Below are positions 24,376-33,777 of a DNA stretch of 34,924 bases, one piece after another (within the stretch, counting starts at the first letter, position 1; each line of letters starts with the position of its first letter). This DNA comes from Muribaculaceae bacterium (GTDB taxonomy: Bacteria; Bacteroidota; Bacteroidia; Bacteroidales; Muribaculaceae), in contig JAFZSO010000046.1 of the NCBI GenBank assembly GCA_017619355.1, positions 1 to 34,924 on the forward strand. The letters are read 5' to 3'. The position numbers and the translations under genes were made by a program. Below the pieces are notes generated by a model. The model saw nothing but the letters and a program-made list of their open reading frames with translations. It ran no database searches and was not told where the DNA came from.

Positions 24376-24750
24376 ATGATTATAAAATTATTCAACGGCA
24401 CCGCCAATGTCTTAATGAAACTGGCACAGAAAGTTCACCTCACCTATAATGAAGTGAACATTATCGTCTACTACATGCTGGTGCCGCTCACCTGGGCGGT
24501 GATGCTTGATTTCATCATCGGCACTTGGCCGTGGCTCACGGTCGCTTGGGCCGCCGTGTGCCTGTTGGTCACATGGTGGAACCGCAAGCGCTTCAGTCAG
24601 TGGTGCGACTGGGCATTCCAGAAGTCGGTCGATTTTCTGGAAGGGTTCGGATTCATGGGTTGGGACTACTGCAAGGCTTCGGTAATCATCTGCGTATTCT
24701 TCATAGTAGTCATCTATGCAATCTTGATATTGCTTCTGATTCTCAAATAA
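24376..24750 (+). CDS. Small membrane protein, three predicted helices
   Basis: The protein has 124 residues and no family I recognise. Hydrophobic helices lie at about 28-48 (IIVYYMLVPLTWAVMLDFII), 51-68 (WPWLTVAWAAVCLLVTWW) and 100-123 (VIICVFFIVVIYAILILLLIL). A Trp/Arg/Lys-rich cytoplasmic-type loop (NRKRFSQWCDWAFQKS) separates the last two. I chose the ATG at 24376 because the longer frame reads back through the preceding terminator. No clear TAnnTTTG lies directly upstream, so it may depend on read-through. Confidence 0.72.
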   Translation: MIIKLFNGTANVLMKLAQKVHLTYNEVNIIVYYMLVPLTWAVMLDFIIGTWPWLTVAWAAVCLLVTWWNRKRFSQWCDWAFQKSVDFLEGFGFMGWDYCKASVIICVFFIVVIYAILILLLILK

Positions 24751-24805
24751 AAGTGGATAATATCACTTTTTCAAGTTTGGGAGGGGTGGTTTCGCGAGAA
24801 GTGTG

Positions 24806-24813
24806 TATATTTG
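24806..24813 (+). promoter_or_regulatory. Bacteroidetes -7 box for the small lipoprotein gene
   Basis: TATATTTG, 23 bases before the ATG at 24837. The nearest TTTG upstream (24776-24779) is 26 bases away. Confidence 0.5.
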
Positions 24814-24836
24814 CAACCAGAAATCAAACTGCTCTA

Positions 24837-25076
24837 ATGATTATGCGCACAAAAAAGACCCTTATAGCACTCTTCATCGCCACGGCCTTCGCATTGGTGG
24901 CCTGCGATAAGCAGGCTGGCGACGGCGCCGAAGCCGTCTCTGCCAAGAACGATTCGATTACCACCTCGGTGCAGCCTGCACAGGTTTCGGCCGACCTCAC
25001 TCCCTCCGACATTGACGCTGCCCCCATGGTCACCGACGAGGTCAGTGCCTCCGCCCCTGCCACCAAAGGCGAATAA
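24837..25076 (+). CDS. Small putative lipoprotein
   Basis: The protein has 79 residues. A basic start (MRTKK after MI) and hydrophobic stretch end in the lipobox ALVAC (Cys at about 23), followed by DKQ and a short, polar, Ala/Ser/Thr/Asp-rich tail without cysteine or recognisable fold. Asp after the lipidated Cys is of interest for sorting but cannot be interpreted with certainty here. An alternative start is the ATG two codons later at 24843. It converges on rnr with 28 bases between the stops. Function unknown. Confidence 0.72.
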   Translation: MIMRTKKTLIALFIATAFALVACDKQAGDGAEAVSAKNDSITTSVQPAQVSADLTPSDIDAAPMVTDEVSASAPATKGE

Positions 25077-25104
25077 AAGTCACAATATCCTATTTCACTG
25101 ATTG

Positions 25105-27468
25105 TTAGCGGCGGCGCTTGCTGCGTCGTGACTCGCGTTTTTGTGCCCGCATCTCGCGCTTGCTGGTGTTGCCACGCTTGCCGCGTTTCTGGCGGCGCGA
25201 TGCATATCCGCCCTCGTATTCCTCACGCTGCCTATCCAGTTTGCCCTCCTTATTGCTCGGAGTAAAGCGGCTCGACTCGGTGATGGGAGCCTTGTCGATG
25301 CGATGCGTGAATGGCGGGTTATCCTTGTCGACCAGCGCAAAGTCGAGTTGTTTCTTGATGAGGTCGGCGCGTGCCACCTGAATGGTAATCTTGTCGCCCA
25401 GCTGATACTTGCGATGGGTACGGCGCCCCAGCACGCAGAAGTTCTTCTCGTCGAACTCATAGAAGTCGTCGTCGAGGTCACGAATCGAGATCAGACCCTC
25501 GCAGTGCGTCTCGTCGAGTTCCACATAGAGGCCCCACTCGGTCACACCCGAGATGCGTCCCGTGAACACGCCGCCCAGGCGCTCGCCCATGAATTCCACC
25601 TCTTTATACTTGATCGAGGCACGCTCGGCAGCGGCTGCCAGCTGTTCCTGCGAACTCGTGTGCTTGCAGTCCTCCTCGAGCGAATCCTGATTCACGCTGC
25701 GACCACCTTCGGCGTAGCGGTCGAGCAGGCGGTGCACCATCATGTCGGGGTAACGACGAATGGGCGAGGTGAAGTGCGTGTAGTAGTCAAATGCCAGACC
25801 GTAGTGCCCCACATTAATCGACGAGTACATGGCCTTTGCCATTGAACGTATGGCCAGTATCGAGAGCAGGTCCTCCTCGGGCTTGCCCTTGATTTCCTCC
25901 AGCATCTTGTTGATCGATTTGTTCACCTCCTTGGGCTTGCCGCTGGTCTTGAACTTGTGACCGAAGCGTGCGGCAATGTCGGCCATGTTGGCGAGTTTCT
26001 CTTCGTTGGGTTCCTCGTGAATGCGATAGACAAATGCCTTGGCTTTCTTGTTGGCCGGCACCTTGCCTATGTGCTCAGCCACCTTCTGGTTAGCCAGCAG
26101 CATGAATTCCTCGATGAGTTTGTTCGACTCTTTCGACACATGCTTCATCACCTCTATGGGCTTGCCGTTCTCGTCGATCTTGAAGTCAATCTCCTCGCGG
26201 TTAAACTCTACCGAGCCATTCTTGAATCGGTTGGCGCGCAGTTGCTGCGCCAGCCCGTTGAGCAGCAGTATCTCTTCGGCCAAGTCGCCTTTGCCGGTCT
26301 CGATGATTTCCTGCGCTTCCTCGTAGCTGAAGCGGCGGTCGCTGCGCGTCACCGTGTGGCAGATCTCATATTTGTGCACCTTGGCCTTGTCGTCCATTTC
26401 CACAATCACCGAGTGGGTGAGCTTGTCTTCGTTCGGGCGCAGCGAGCAGATGTAGTTGCACAGCCGCTCGGGCAGCATGGGTATGGTGCGGTCCACGAGA
26501 TACACCGAGGTGGCACGGTTATACGCCTCCTTGTCGATGACCGAGCCTTGTTTCACATAGTGCGTCACATCGGCAATGTGGATGCCTATCTCGTAGCGAC
26601 CGTTATCGAGTTTGCGCACCGACAGGGCATCGTCATAGTCCTTGGCATCCCACGGGTCGATGGTGAAAGTGGTCACATCGCGCATGTCGCGGCGCCGCGC
26701 CACCTCTTCGGGCGTGATGCCGGGGTCTATCTTGTTGGCCACGCGCTCCACGCTCTCGGGATATTTGTAAGGCAGACCGAATTCCGCCAGAATGGCGTGA
26801 ATCTCAGCATTGTTCTCACCTGCCTTGCCCAACACATCCTCTACTTCGCCTATGGGGCTGTTGGAGTCTTCGGGCCATTCCACGATGCGCACCACAGCCT
26901 TGTCGCCGGTCTTGCCGCCTTTCAGCTTGTCGAGAGGGATGAAGATGTCGGTGGCAATGAACTTGCTGTCGCATGCCAGGTGCGCGAAGTATTTCTTCAC
27001 ATTGAGCGTACCCACAAACACCTGCTCCTTGCGTTCCAGTATCTTGATGACCTCGGCTTCAGGCTCCATGCCCTCGCGTGCCGCGCTGATGTGCACCAGC
27101 ACCTTATCGCCGTTCAGGGCATGCATCGAGTTGCGTTCTGCCACCATGATGGGTTTGCCGTCGTCGTTGGCGGTATCCACGCTGTTTTTGCCGTTGCTGC
27201 GGCGAATGAAGATTCCCTCAGCCACCGACGAGCGCATCAGTGCCTTGAAACGGCCGGGGGCCACTTCGGTCAAGAAACCCTCGCCCGAGAGTTGCTCCAT
27301 CGTTTCCACGACAAGCGTCTTGAGTTTAGGGGTGGTAGCGCACACCTTGGCTGCTACCTGCTTGTAGTTATAGGGAGTGGTTCCTTCAGTATTGAAGAAG
27401 TTGATGACCCTGTCTCTGATTTCTCGGCGCTCTTGCTTCAGTATCTTGAATTTATCACGTTTTGCCAT
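25105..27468 (-). CDS. rnr: Ribonuclease R (3'-5' exoribonuclease)
   Basis: RNase R degrades structured RNA processively from the 3' end and takes part in rRNA quality control and mRNA turnover. The 787-residue protein has an N-terminal helix-turn-helix-like region and cold-shock domains. The RNB catalytic domain carries the metal-binding motif DPWDAKDYDDAL, HIADVTHYVKQGS, DRTIPMLPERL and HFTSPIRRYPD with the catalytic Arg. A C-terminal S1 domain (FTGRISGVTEWGLYVELDETHCEGLISI) and a Lys/Arg-rich tail (KRGKRGNTSKREMRAQKRESRRSKRRR region) typical of RNase R follow. It begins 29 bases after the NagB-like/LmbE gene with no obvious promoter between, so they are probably co-transcribed. Confidence 0.96.
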   Translation of the reverse strand: MAKRDKFKILKQERREIRDRVINFFNTEGTTPYNYKQVAAKVCATTPKLKTLVVETMEQLSGEGFLTEVAPGRFKALMRSSVAEGIFIRRSNGKNSVDTANDDGKPIMVAERNSMHALNGDKVLVHISAAREGMEPEAEVIKILERKEQVFVGTLNVKKYFAHLACDSKFIATDIFIPLDKLKGGKTGDKAVVRIVEWPEDSNSPIGEVEDVLGKAGENNAEIHAILAEFGLPYKYPESVERVANKIDPGITPEEVARRRDMRDVTTFTIDPWDAKDYDDALSVRKLDNGRYEIGIHIADVTHYVKQGSVIDKEAYNRATSVYLVDRTIPMLPERLCNYICSLRPNEDKLTHSVIVEMDDKAKVHKYEICHTVTRSDRRFSYEEAQEIIETGKGDLAEEILLLNGLAQQLRANRFKNGSVEFNREEIDFKIDENGKPIEVMKHVSKESNKLIEEFMLLANQKVAEHIGKVPANKKAKAFVYRIHEEPNEEKLANMADIAARFGHKFKTSGKPKEVNKSINKMLEEIKGKPEEDLLSILAIRSMAKAMYSSINVGHYGLAFDYYTHFTSPIRRYPDMMVHRLLDRYAEGGRSVNQDSLEEDCKHTSSQEQLAAAAERASIKYKEVEFMGERLGGVFTGRISGVTEWGLYVELDETHCEGLISIRDLDDDFYEFDEKNFCVLGRRTHRKYQLGDKITIQVARADLIKKQLDFALVDKDNPPFTHRIDKAPITESSRFTPSNKEGKLDRQREEYEGGYASRRQKRGKRGNTSKREMRAQKRESRRSKRRR

Positions 27469-27497
27469 AGGTTATGGTTATATTGTTTGGTGTTGCT

Positions 27498-29495
27498 CTA
27501 TTGGTCTTGTCTAAACTTGTACTGTACGAAGGTTTCCATGGCCTCGTAAGAGGCGAGGCCTAAGTCGCTGTAGAGGTCGGCAGTAGCCTTGTTGCGGTCG
27601 ATGGAGCGTTGCCAGCTCAGCTTGCCGTTCTCGGGGTCGCGGAAGGGTGCGTCGTGAATCTGCGACTGGTGCTTCAGAATGGCGTCGCGCTTGAAGCTGA
27701 ACTCCTCGGGACTCATGGGCACTGCCATCTCTATGTCGTCGATGCTGAAGGCACCCCACTGACCACGGTACATCCACACGCGGCAGTCGCGCATGAAGGG
27801 CTCGTGACGCAATTCGTTCAGTGCCATGACGATGGCCTCGGCCACCTTGGCATGGGTGCCGAAGGGGTCGTTCAGGTCGTCGGCAAAGAAAATCTGATGA
27901 GGCTGAATCTTCAGTATCAGGTTTTTCACCTGTTCTATATCTACTTGAGTTATCTTGCCGTCGCCAAATGCCGATTCCTCATAGAACGGCATGTTCATCT
28001 CGTAGATGTTTTCTTGCTTCACACCCATGTGCATGCAACTCGTGATGCCCTCGCACACAAAGATCTTGCCTTTCAGGTAACGCAAGTCGGGTGTGTCGGG
28101 TTCGCCAGGTTTCTTGCCCTTTATTTCTTGGGCAAGTGTCTCGACATGCTTGAATGAAGTCTCGGTTACATCGGCATTGAGACGGTGCACCACCTTCTGG
28201 TAGAGCATGAGCATGCGTGCCAGGTTCTCGTCGGCCACTGCCACATCGCCTGAGGTTTGGAATGCCACATGCACATCATGTCCCTGCTGCACCAGGCGCC
28301 GCAGTGTGCCGCCCATCGACACCACCACATCGTCGGGGTGCGGACTGAATACCAGCACTCGTTTCGGGAACGGGGTGGCGCGTTCGGGGCGAGAGGCGTC
28401 GTCGGCATTGGGTTTGCCGCCGGGCCAGCCCGTAATGGTGTGTTGCAGATCGTTGAAAATTCTGATGTTCACATCATAGCCCGAGCCAAACACCGTGACC
28501 AGCTCGCTCAAGCCGTTGTCGTTATAGTCTTTGTTGGTCAGTTTCAGGATGGGCTTGCCGGTGTGGCGGCTCAGCCACACGATGGCACGGCGCACCAGCT
28601 GGCTGGTCCACTCGCACGAAGCTACCTTCCACGGGAAGTTGATGCGGGTGAGTTTGTGTGCCGCCTCCAGGTCCACAATCATCTTCACATTGTGATGCAG
28701 TTGCAGGAACGAGGCAGGTGCCTGGTCCGAGAGAGTTCCCTCAATCGTGTTATACAGTGCGTCGGCGCTGTTCTCGCCCCATGCCACGCAAATCACCTTG
28801 TGGGCCGACAGTATGTTGCTGATGCCCAGCGTCACGGCGGTGGCGGGAGCATCCTCGCACTGGTACGACTCGGCTACGCGCGTACGCGTTTCGTTGCTCA
28901 GCAGCACCAGGCGGCACGACGATGACGATACCGACCCTGGTTCGTTGAACACCAGTCCGCCGTTCTTGGTCAGCTGGCAAATCACCAGGTCAAGCCCGCC
29001 ATACTCGTCGATTTCGGTCTCGTAGAGTTTGCACAGCGAGTCCACATTCTCCTTGTTGGCCTGCATATCGAAGGTGTGCACATTCTCGGGATCGATGTCC
29101 ACCTTGTTGAACAGGTGCTCGTTGATGCGGCGCAGGGTGCTCTGCTCCATGCCGGCTATTGCCCCAAGGCCAAACTCTGCCATGTTGAATGCCACCACAT
29201 TAGCAAAACTCCCCTTGTCGGCAAAGTAGAGTTTCACCAGTTCGTCATACACCTGCAGCGCGCCGCGACCCGAGCCGAAGCCTATCACGCAACGGCCTTT
29301 CTCGGCCACATTGCGCTTGATTTCCTCGGCCACTTCCAGGGCCGCCTTGGCGATACCCTCGTCTAGGGTTTCCAAAATGGTGGTGTACACCTTTTCATGG
29401 CGGGTGAGCGACGCCAGTTCTATTTCGCTTTCTGGCTTGTAGTAGTGCTTCGACACCTGATCGAGCTTGATGAGTGAACTTAATTCTGGTCTCAT
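27498..29495 (-). CDS. NagB-like (degenerate) and LmbE/PIG-L fusion protein
   Basis: The protein has 665 residues. Residues about 30-330 have the sugar-phosphate isomerase fold of glucosamine-6-phosphate deaminase, but the catalytic positions differ. E. coli NagB D72 in NMDEY is Ala106 (FNMAEFGLG). D141 and H143 of the VDGHIAFNEP motif are Asn178 and Gly180 (KNGGLVFNEPGS); only the Glu of FNEP remains. Residues about 375-600 form a LmbE/PIG-L deacetylase-type domain with intact HPDD (386-389) and DPFGTH. From memory, other Bacteroidetes carry similar 660-residue proteins annotated as NagB. I infer that deaminase activity is lost or changed while the metal-dependent hydrolase half may be active. 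rnr follows 29 bases later. Confidence 0.85.
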   Translation of the reverse strand: MRPELSSLIKLDQVSKHYYKPESEIELASLTRHEKVYTTILETLDEGIAKAALEVAEEIKRNVAEKGRCVIGFGSGRGALQVYDELVKLYFADKGSFANVVAFNMAEFGLGAIAGMEQSTLRRINEHLFNKVDIDPENVHTFDMQANKENVDSLCKLYETEIDEYGGLDLVICQLTKNGGLVFNEPGSVSSSSCRLVLLSNETRTRVAESYQCEDAPATAVTLGISNILSAHKVICVAWGENSADALYNTIEGTLSDQAPASFLQLHHNVKMIVDLEAAHKLTRINFPWKVASCEWTSQLVRRAIVWLSRHTGKPILKLTNKDYNDNGLSELVTVFGSGYDVNIRIFNDLQHTITGWPGGKPNADDASRPERATPFPKRVLVFSPHPDDVVVSMGGTLRRLVQQGHDVHVAFQTSGDVAVADENLARMLMLYQKVVHRLNADVTETSFKHVETLAQEIKGKKPGEPDTPDLRYLKGKIFVCEGITSCMHMGVKQENIYEMNMPFYEESAFGDGKITQVDIEQVKNLILKIQPHQIFFADDLNDPFGTHAKVAEAIVMALNELRHEPFMRDCRVWMYRGQWGAFSIDDIEMAVPMSPEEFSFKRDAILKHQSQIHDAPFRDPENGKLSWQRSIDRNKATADLYSDLGLASYEAMETFVQYKFRQDQ

Positions 29496-29545
29496 ATATG
29501 TTCTGTTTCTAAGTTGTAGCCTAAATGGTTTTGTTCTGGTTTTAG

Positions 29546-29553
29546 CAAAGATA
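29546..29553 (-). promoter_or_regulatory. Bacteroidetes -7 box for the NagB-like/LmbE-rnr unit
   Basis: TATCTTTG on the minus strand, 50 bases upstream of the start at 29495. Confidence 0.55.
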
Positions 29554-29630
29554 ATGCTTATTTCGCAATTTTCGCACTAATTTTTGCATATTTTTCGCAT
29601 AGCACGCCAAAAACCGCTTCAAAAACGACC

Positions 29631-30860
29631 TTAGCCGAAGAGCTCGCCGTAAATCTTGTCGGTGGCACCCAGGTGCGACTGGATGTAGTCGCCGGCTATG
29701 CGGCTACTGCTTTTCAGCTTCTCGGCCGATGTGGTGAGCGTGTCCATGATCTGGGCAAATTCCTCGCTGTTGCGCACCGAGAAACCTCCACCGGCGGCAA
29801 TGAGTTCCTTGGCCTCAAGGAATTTGCCGTACTTGGGACCGAACACCACGGGGATGCCATACACCGCCGCCTCGTTCACATTGTGGATGCCGGAACCAAA
29901 GCCACCGCCTATGTAGGCCATCTGGCCGTAGCGGTACACCGACGACAGGATGCCGAAGCAGTCAATCACCAGGCAGTCCAGTTCGTGAGCCTCCTCGGCA
30001 CGGGTGGTGGAGTAGAGGCCCGCCTTGCGTTTCAGTCTGGCCAGCAGCGCGTCGAGGCGTTCGCGGTCAAACTCATGGGGTGCTATAATCAGCTTCATGC
30101 CGGGGTGGGCGTTGAAGTAGGGGATAACGATGTCTTCGTCGGGAGGCCACGAACTGCCCATCACCAGCGTGAAGGGGCACTCTTGCGTCATCTTCTCTAT
30201 CACGGGAAAGTCCTTGGCCTGTTCGCGCACATGCGCCACACGGTCAAATCGGGTGTCGCCTGCCACGGTCACGGCGTTGATGCCTATGCCCTCAAGCAAC
30301 TGACGCGACTCCTCGTTCTGCACATAGAAGTGCGTGAAACAGCCCAGCATCTTGCGGAACATGCCGCCCCACGGCTTGAAGAACGACTGCCCGGGACGGA
30401 AAATGGCCGAGATGATGTAGGTGGGCACCTCGCGGCGCTTCAGCTCGCTCAGGTAGTTGCCCCAGAACTCATATTTCACGAAGATGGCCATCGACGGACG
30501 CACCAGGTCTAGAAAACGGCGCGCATTGCCCGGCGTGTCGAAGGGCAGATAGCACACGGCATCGGCCTTGTCATAGTCTTTGCGCACCTCATAGCCCGAA
30601 GGCGAGAAGAAGGTGAGCACAATGCGCTGCTCAGGATGCTCGGCCTTGATTTTCTCGATGAGTGGGCGGCCTTGTTCAAACTCGCCCAGCGACGACACAT
30701 GCATCCAGATATATTGACTCTCGCCGTCGAGATGCTCTTTCAGGTACTGGAAAGTGTCAGCCTGGCCTTGCACCATAAGGCGGGCCTTCTTGTGGCGTAC
30801 CGACGCCAGCTTGATGCCCATCCTCATAAAGGCTATTCCGCTGTTATAAAAGAAATTCAT
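29631..30860 (-). CDS. waaA: 3-deoxy-D-manno-octulosonic acid transferase
   Basis: WaaA (KdtA) transfers Kdo from CMP-Kdo to the lipid A precursor at the cytoplasmic face of the inner membrane. The 409-residue protein begins with a hydrophobic anchor segment (NSGIAFMRMGIKLASV) and the family's IWMHVSSLGEFEQGRPLIE catalytic Glu motif. It continues with VKYEFWGNYLSELKRR, VAGDTRFDRV, VMGSSWPPDE and the GGGFGSGIHNVNEAAVYGIPVVFGPKY segment for nucleotide-sugar binding, as in GT30 enzymes. It starts 12 bases after the outer-membrane-type gene, as the third gene of the gltX unit. Confidence 0.93.
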   Translation of the reverse strand: MNFFYNSGIAFMRMGIKLASVRHKKARLMVQGQADTFQYLKEHLDGESQYIWMHVSSLGEFEQGRPLIEKIKAEHPEQRIVLTFFSPSGYEVRKDYDKADAVCYLPFDTPGNARRFLDLVRPSMAIFVKYEFWGNYLSELKRREVPTYIISAIFRPGQSFFKPWGGMFRKMLGCFTHFYVQNEESRQLLEGIGINAVTVAGDTRFDRVAHVREQAKDFPVIEKMTQECPFTLVMGSSWPPDEDIVIPYFNAHPGMKLIIAPHEFDRERLDALLARLKRKAGLYSTTRAEEAHELDCLVIDCFGILSSVYRYGQMAYIGGGFGSGIHNVNEAAVYGIPVVFGPKYGKFLEAKELIAAGGGFSVRNSEEFAQIMDTLTTSAEKLKSSSRIAGDYIQSHLGATDKIYGELFG

Positions 30861-30872
30861 TGCTTTCTGTTT

Positions 30873-31985
30873 TTAGAATTGTGATTGTAAGGGGCGGTAT
30901 GCTACGCCGCTGTCCTTGCGCCTGTGCCGTTTCCACACCAGGCGGTCGAGGTAGAAGCGCACTGCCACTTGTTGCCAGAAGGCGGTCCCCTCGTTGTTGG
31001 CATGGAAGGTGAGCCGTGCCTCGAGGTTCATGAAGTCGCTCTGGAACACAGTGGCCACCAGGTCGGTACGGCTGTAGAATTTACTGTGATAGAGCGGGTC
31101 GCCCCTGTAAAAATAGCCGCCATATTTCTCATAGAAAGGCATCTGTCGCTTGCCGGCATAAATGTTCTCAATCAACGACAGCCATTTCCAGTTGCCCGAC
31201 ACCTTCCCGATGAAACCGGCTTGGGCATGCCACTTGTTGTCGGCCACCCGGTCGCGGTCAGCTGTCAGGAGCATGCCGGCGCCCAAGCCGAAGCGGCCAT
31301 TTGTCCACAAGTGCTCATAGGCCAGTTGCGGGCACAAGATGAAGTTATCGACCACCCCCTCTTCAGGATCTTTGATTTTGCGGGTTGCCAGGTGGTTGTA
31401 GCTCACCACTCCTGATGCTTTGAACACGTTGTCGTTTTTCAGTGTGCGCCATCCTACGTCGCCAGTCACATCAAAGGCCTCGCGGCGGTTGTTGGTCTGC
31501 ATCTGCCGCCAGTCGAGCCACGACTTGAACCAGAAGTGCTGCTTGTCGATACCCACTACCGCACCCCTGATGTTGGGTTGCACATAGTTGATCGAGTCAC
31601 TTCGCAAATAGGTGGGAATGCTGTTGTTCAACTCGTTGGGTATCATGCCAAACTTGAACATCAACCCCTTTCTGTCATTCTTGTATTGGTAGTAGAGAGC
31701 CGGCAGCACCTTATAGCCACCCAGGTTGTCGTTCATGGGCTGGAACCAGGTCACACCACCCATCACCCTATGGCGGGCGCTGTCGAGCGACACGCCTATC
31801 TGTGGAGTGATGCGCGTGAAGATGAACGTCTGGTTTGGTGACTCGTTAAGATTGCCCTCGCGGTTATTGAGCACCACATTGGCATCCACGCTCCATTCCA
31901 CTTCCTGAGCGACAACACCGCTCATGCACAGCAGCGATAGCGCTATGCACAGCAGGCGTTTGGGAGAAAGTGCCATGTTCATCAT
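30873..31985 (-). CDS. Secreted, probably outer-membrane beta-barrel protein
   Basis: The 370-residue protein has a signal peptide ending near [10 protein letters not shown]. The body is rich in aromatic residues and alternating polar/apolar strands (for example [22 protein letters not shown]-type patterns), which suggests a porin-like barrel. I do not recognise a named family. The start is the ATG at 31985, which overlaps the gltX stop by 4 bases (ATGA); internal ATGs at 31982 and 31976 are alternatives. The frame extends 112 codons further upstream but that part only reads gltX out of frame. It is coupled to gltX upstream and waaA downstream. Function unknown; an envelope role is inferred. 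Confidence 0.75.
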   Translation of the reverse strand: MMNMALSPKRLLCIALSLLCMSGVVAQEVEWSVDANVVLNNREGNLNESPNQTFIFTRITPQIGVSLDSARHRVMGGVTWFQPMNDNLGGYKVLPALYYQYKNDRKGLMFKFGMIPNELNNSIPTYLRSDSINYVQPNIRGAVVGIDKQHFWFKSWLDWRQMQTNNRREAFDVTGDVGWRTLKNDNVFKASGVVSYNHLATRKIKDPEEGVVDNFILCPQLAYEHLWTNGRFGLGAGMLLTADRDRVADNKWHAQAGFIGKVSGNWKWLSLIENIYAGKRQMPFYEKYGGYFYRGDPLYHSKFYSRTDLVATVFQSDFMNLEARLTFHANNEGTAFWQQVAVRFYLDRLVWKRHRRKDSGVAYRPLQSQF

Positions 31986-33517
31986 GCTTCGGGACTGACG
32001 ATGTTGCTGATGCCGCGTTCGATGCGGGCCAGGGTCTCTTCCTTGCCCAGCAACTTGGTGATGTCGAACATGTGTGGGCCCTTGCATTCGCCCACCACGG
32101 TGAGGCGGAAGGCGTTCATCACATTGCCCATGTGATACTCGTTGCCCTTGATCCACTCCATCACGGCCTCTTCTGTGGCGGTGGCATCGGCAAAGTCCTG
32201 ACCTTTCAGCACCTCGATGAGTTCGCCCATGAGTTGGGGAGTATCTTCTTTCCAGCGTTTCTTCACATCTTTCTCGGCGTAGGTGGTGGGAGCCACGAAG
32301 AAGAAGCGGGCGTTGTCCCACAGGTCGCGCACAAAGTTGATGCGGTTCTTCACCAGTCCGGCCGCGGCGGCAATATAGTCGTCGCTGAAGTCGGCCACAT
32401 TCACGCCGTTCTCGGCGAGTACGGGTTTGAACAGATCGGCCAGGCGGTCATCGTCCATGTTCATCAGGTACTCGTGGTTGAACCACTTGCCCTTCTCGAA
32501 GTCAAACTTGGCGCCGCTCTTGGAGCAGTGTTCAAACGAGAAGTCGCGTATCAGTTCGTCCATCGACATGATTTCGCGGTCGTCGCCGGGGTTCCAGCCC
32601 AGCAGGGCCAGGAAGTTGATCACGGCCTCGGGCAGATAACCCGACTCGCGGTATCCGCTCGACACATCGCCACTCTTGGGGTCGTGCCACTCCAGCGGGA
32701 ACACCGGGAAGCCCAGGCGGTCGCCGTCGCGCTTGCTCAGCTTGCCTTTGCCGTCGGGCTTGAGCAGCAGGGGCAGATGCACAAACTGTGGCATGCTGTC
32801 GGTCCAGCCAAAGGCCTCATACAGCAGCACATGCAGCGGTGCGCTGGGCAGCCATTCCTCACCGCGAATCACATGGCTCACCTCCATCAGGTGGTCGTCC
32901 ACAATGTTGGCCAGGTGATAGGTGGGCAGGTCGTCGGCACTCTTGTAGAGCACCTTGTCGTCCAGTATGCTCGAGTTGATGGTCACATCGCCACGAATCA
33001 GGTCGTGCACCACCACATCGCGGTTAGGCTCGATCAGGAAGCGCACCACATGCTTGGCGCCTCCGTTAATCAGTGCCTTCACCTCCTCGGCGGGCAAACT
33101 CAGCGAGTTGCGCATGCCCATGCGGGTCGAGGCGTCGTACTGGAAGTTCTTCACCTCGGCACGCTTGGCCTCGAGTTCCTCGGGGGTGTCGAAGGCAATG
33201 TAGGCCTTGCCGTCGTCGAGCAGCTGTTTCACATAGCGGCGATAGATGTCGCGGCGTTCGCTCTGCTTGTAGGGACCGTAGTCGCCACCTTCGCGCACGC
33301 CTTCGTCAATGCCTATGCCTAACCATTGCAACGCCTCGTTGATGTACTGCTCGGCACCGGGCACAAAGCGGGTGCTGTCGGTGTCCTCGATGCGCAGTAT
33401 CATGCTGCCGCCGTGCTGGCGGGCATACAGGTAGTTATACAAGGCCGTGCGCACGCCTCCAATGTGCAGCGGGCCCGTGGGCGATGGTGCAAAACGCACT
33501 CTTACTTTCTTTTCCAT
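31982..33517 (-). CDS. gltX: Glutamyl-tRNA synthetase
   Basis: GltX charges tRNA-Glu with glutamate using ATP. The 511-residue class I synthetase has the HIGH motif as [16 protein letters not shown] at the N terminus, RIEDTDSTR for tRNA and ATP binding, [11 protein letters not shown], and the KMSKS motif as GKLSKRDGD. The C-terminal anticodon-binding cage follows. Whether it is discriminating (tRNA-Glu only) or also charges tRNA-Gln cannot be read here. It is the first gene of a three-gene minus-strand unit and has a long leader; its substrate tRNA-Glu is encoded twice at 19178-19695 but not linked in the same operon. Confidence 0.97.
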   Translation of the reverse strand: MEKKVRVRFAPSPTGPLHIGGVRTALYNYLYARQHGGSMILRIEDTDSTRFVPGAEQYINEALQWLGIGIDEGVREGGDYGPYKQSERRDIYRRYVKQLLDDGKAYIAFDTPEELEAKRAEVKNFQYDASTRMGMRNSLSLPAEEVKALINGGAKHVVRFLIEPNRDVVVHDLIRGDVTINSSILDDKVLYKSADDLPTYHLANIVDDHLMEVSHVIRGEEWLPSAPLHVLLYEAFGWTDSMPQFVHLPLLLKPDGKGKLSKRDGDRLGFPVFPLEWHDPKSGDVSSGYRESGYLPEAVINFLALLGWNPGDDREIMSMDELIRDFSFEHCSKSGAKFDFEKGKWFNHEYLMNMDDDRLADLFKPVLAENGVNVADFSDDYIAAAAGLVKNRINFVRDLWDNARFFFVAPTTYAEKDVKKRWKEDTPQLMGELIEVLKGQDFADATATEEAVMEWIKGNEYHMGNVMNAFRLTVVGECKGPHMFDITKLLGKEETLARIERGISNIVSPEA

Positions 33518-33730
33518 TTTCTTATAGTTGTTTTTTCTTGTGTTTTAATTGAGCCACAGGTCAATCCTAAACAATTGTCATCAACCTTTAGTTCGGGGAG
33601 ATTCCAAAGTCAAAGTCGTGCGAAGCACGGTGGACGGTGCCACAGGCATTGGAACTCGACCCAATAAAAAATTGTCACCTGTTGTCATCAATAGTCTGAT
33701 TAAAAAATCCCCGTTGAGGGTGCAAAGTTA
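33518..33730 (-). promoter_or_regulatory. gltX promoter and long 5' leader
   Basis: The only perfect -7 box on the minus strand upstream of gltX is TAACTTTG (33723-33730), which implies a leader of about 200 bases. Within it are a small CGTGC-TTC-GCACG hairpin (33617-33629) and the 10-base direct repeat TTGTCATCAA at 33575-33584 and 33682-33691. A one-mismatch box TAGGATTG (33562-33569) could give a shorter leader. No gene is visible in 33518-33777. Confidence 0.45.
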
Positions 33731-33777
33731 CAAATTATCGCCGATTTTTCCTATTAAAAAGGTGTTTATTGACCGCT

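Noticed and set aside
25957-27549. Plus-strand ORF of 530 codons opposite rnr
   Set aside because: It is antisense to RNase R, whose motifs are all in place; the translation is His/Val-rich without domain features.
31986-32321. Extra 112 codons at the N terminus of the outer-membrane-type protein
   Set aside because: This part reads gltX out of frame (Arg/His-rich, no signal), while a perfect signal peptide starts at 31985 with an ATGA overlap.
31970-33322. Plus-strand ORF of 450 codons opposite gltX
   Set aside because: Antisense shadow of a clear glutamyl-tRNA synthetase gene.
33518-33777. T-box riboswitch before gltX
   Set aside because: No T-box core or clear terminator/antiterminator pair is visible, and these elements are mainly a Gram-positive feature.
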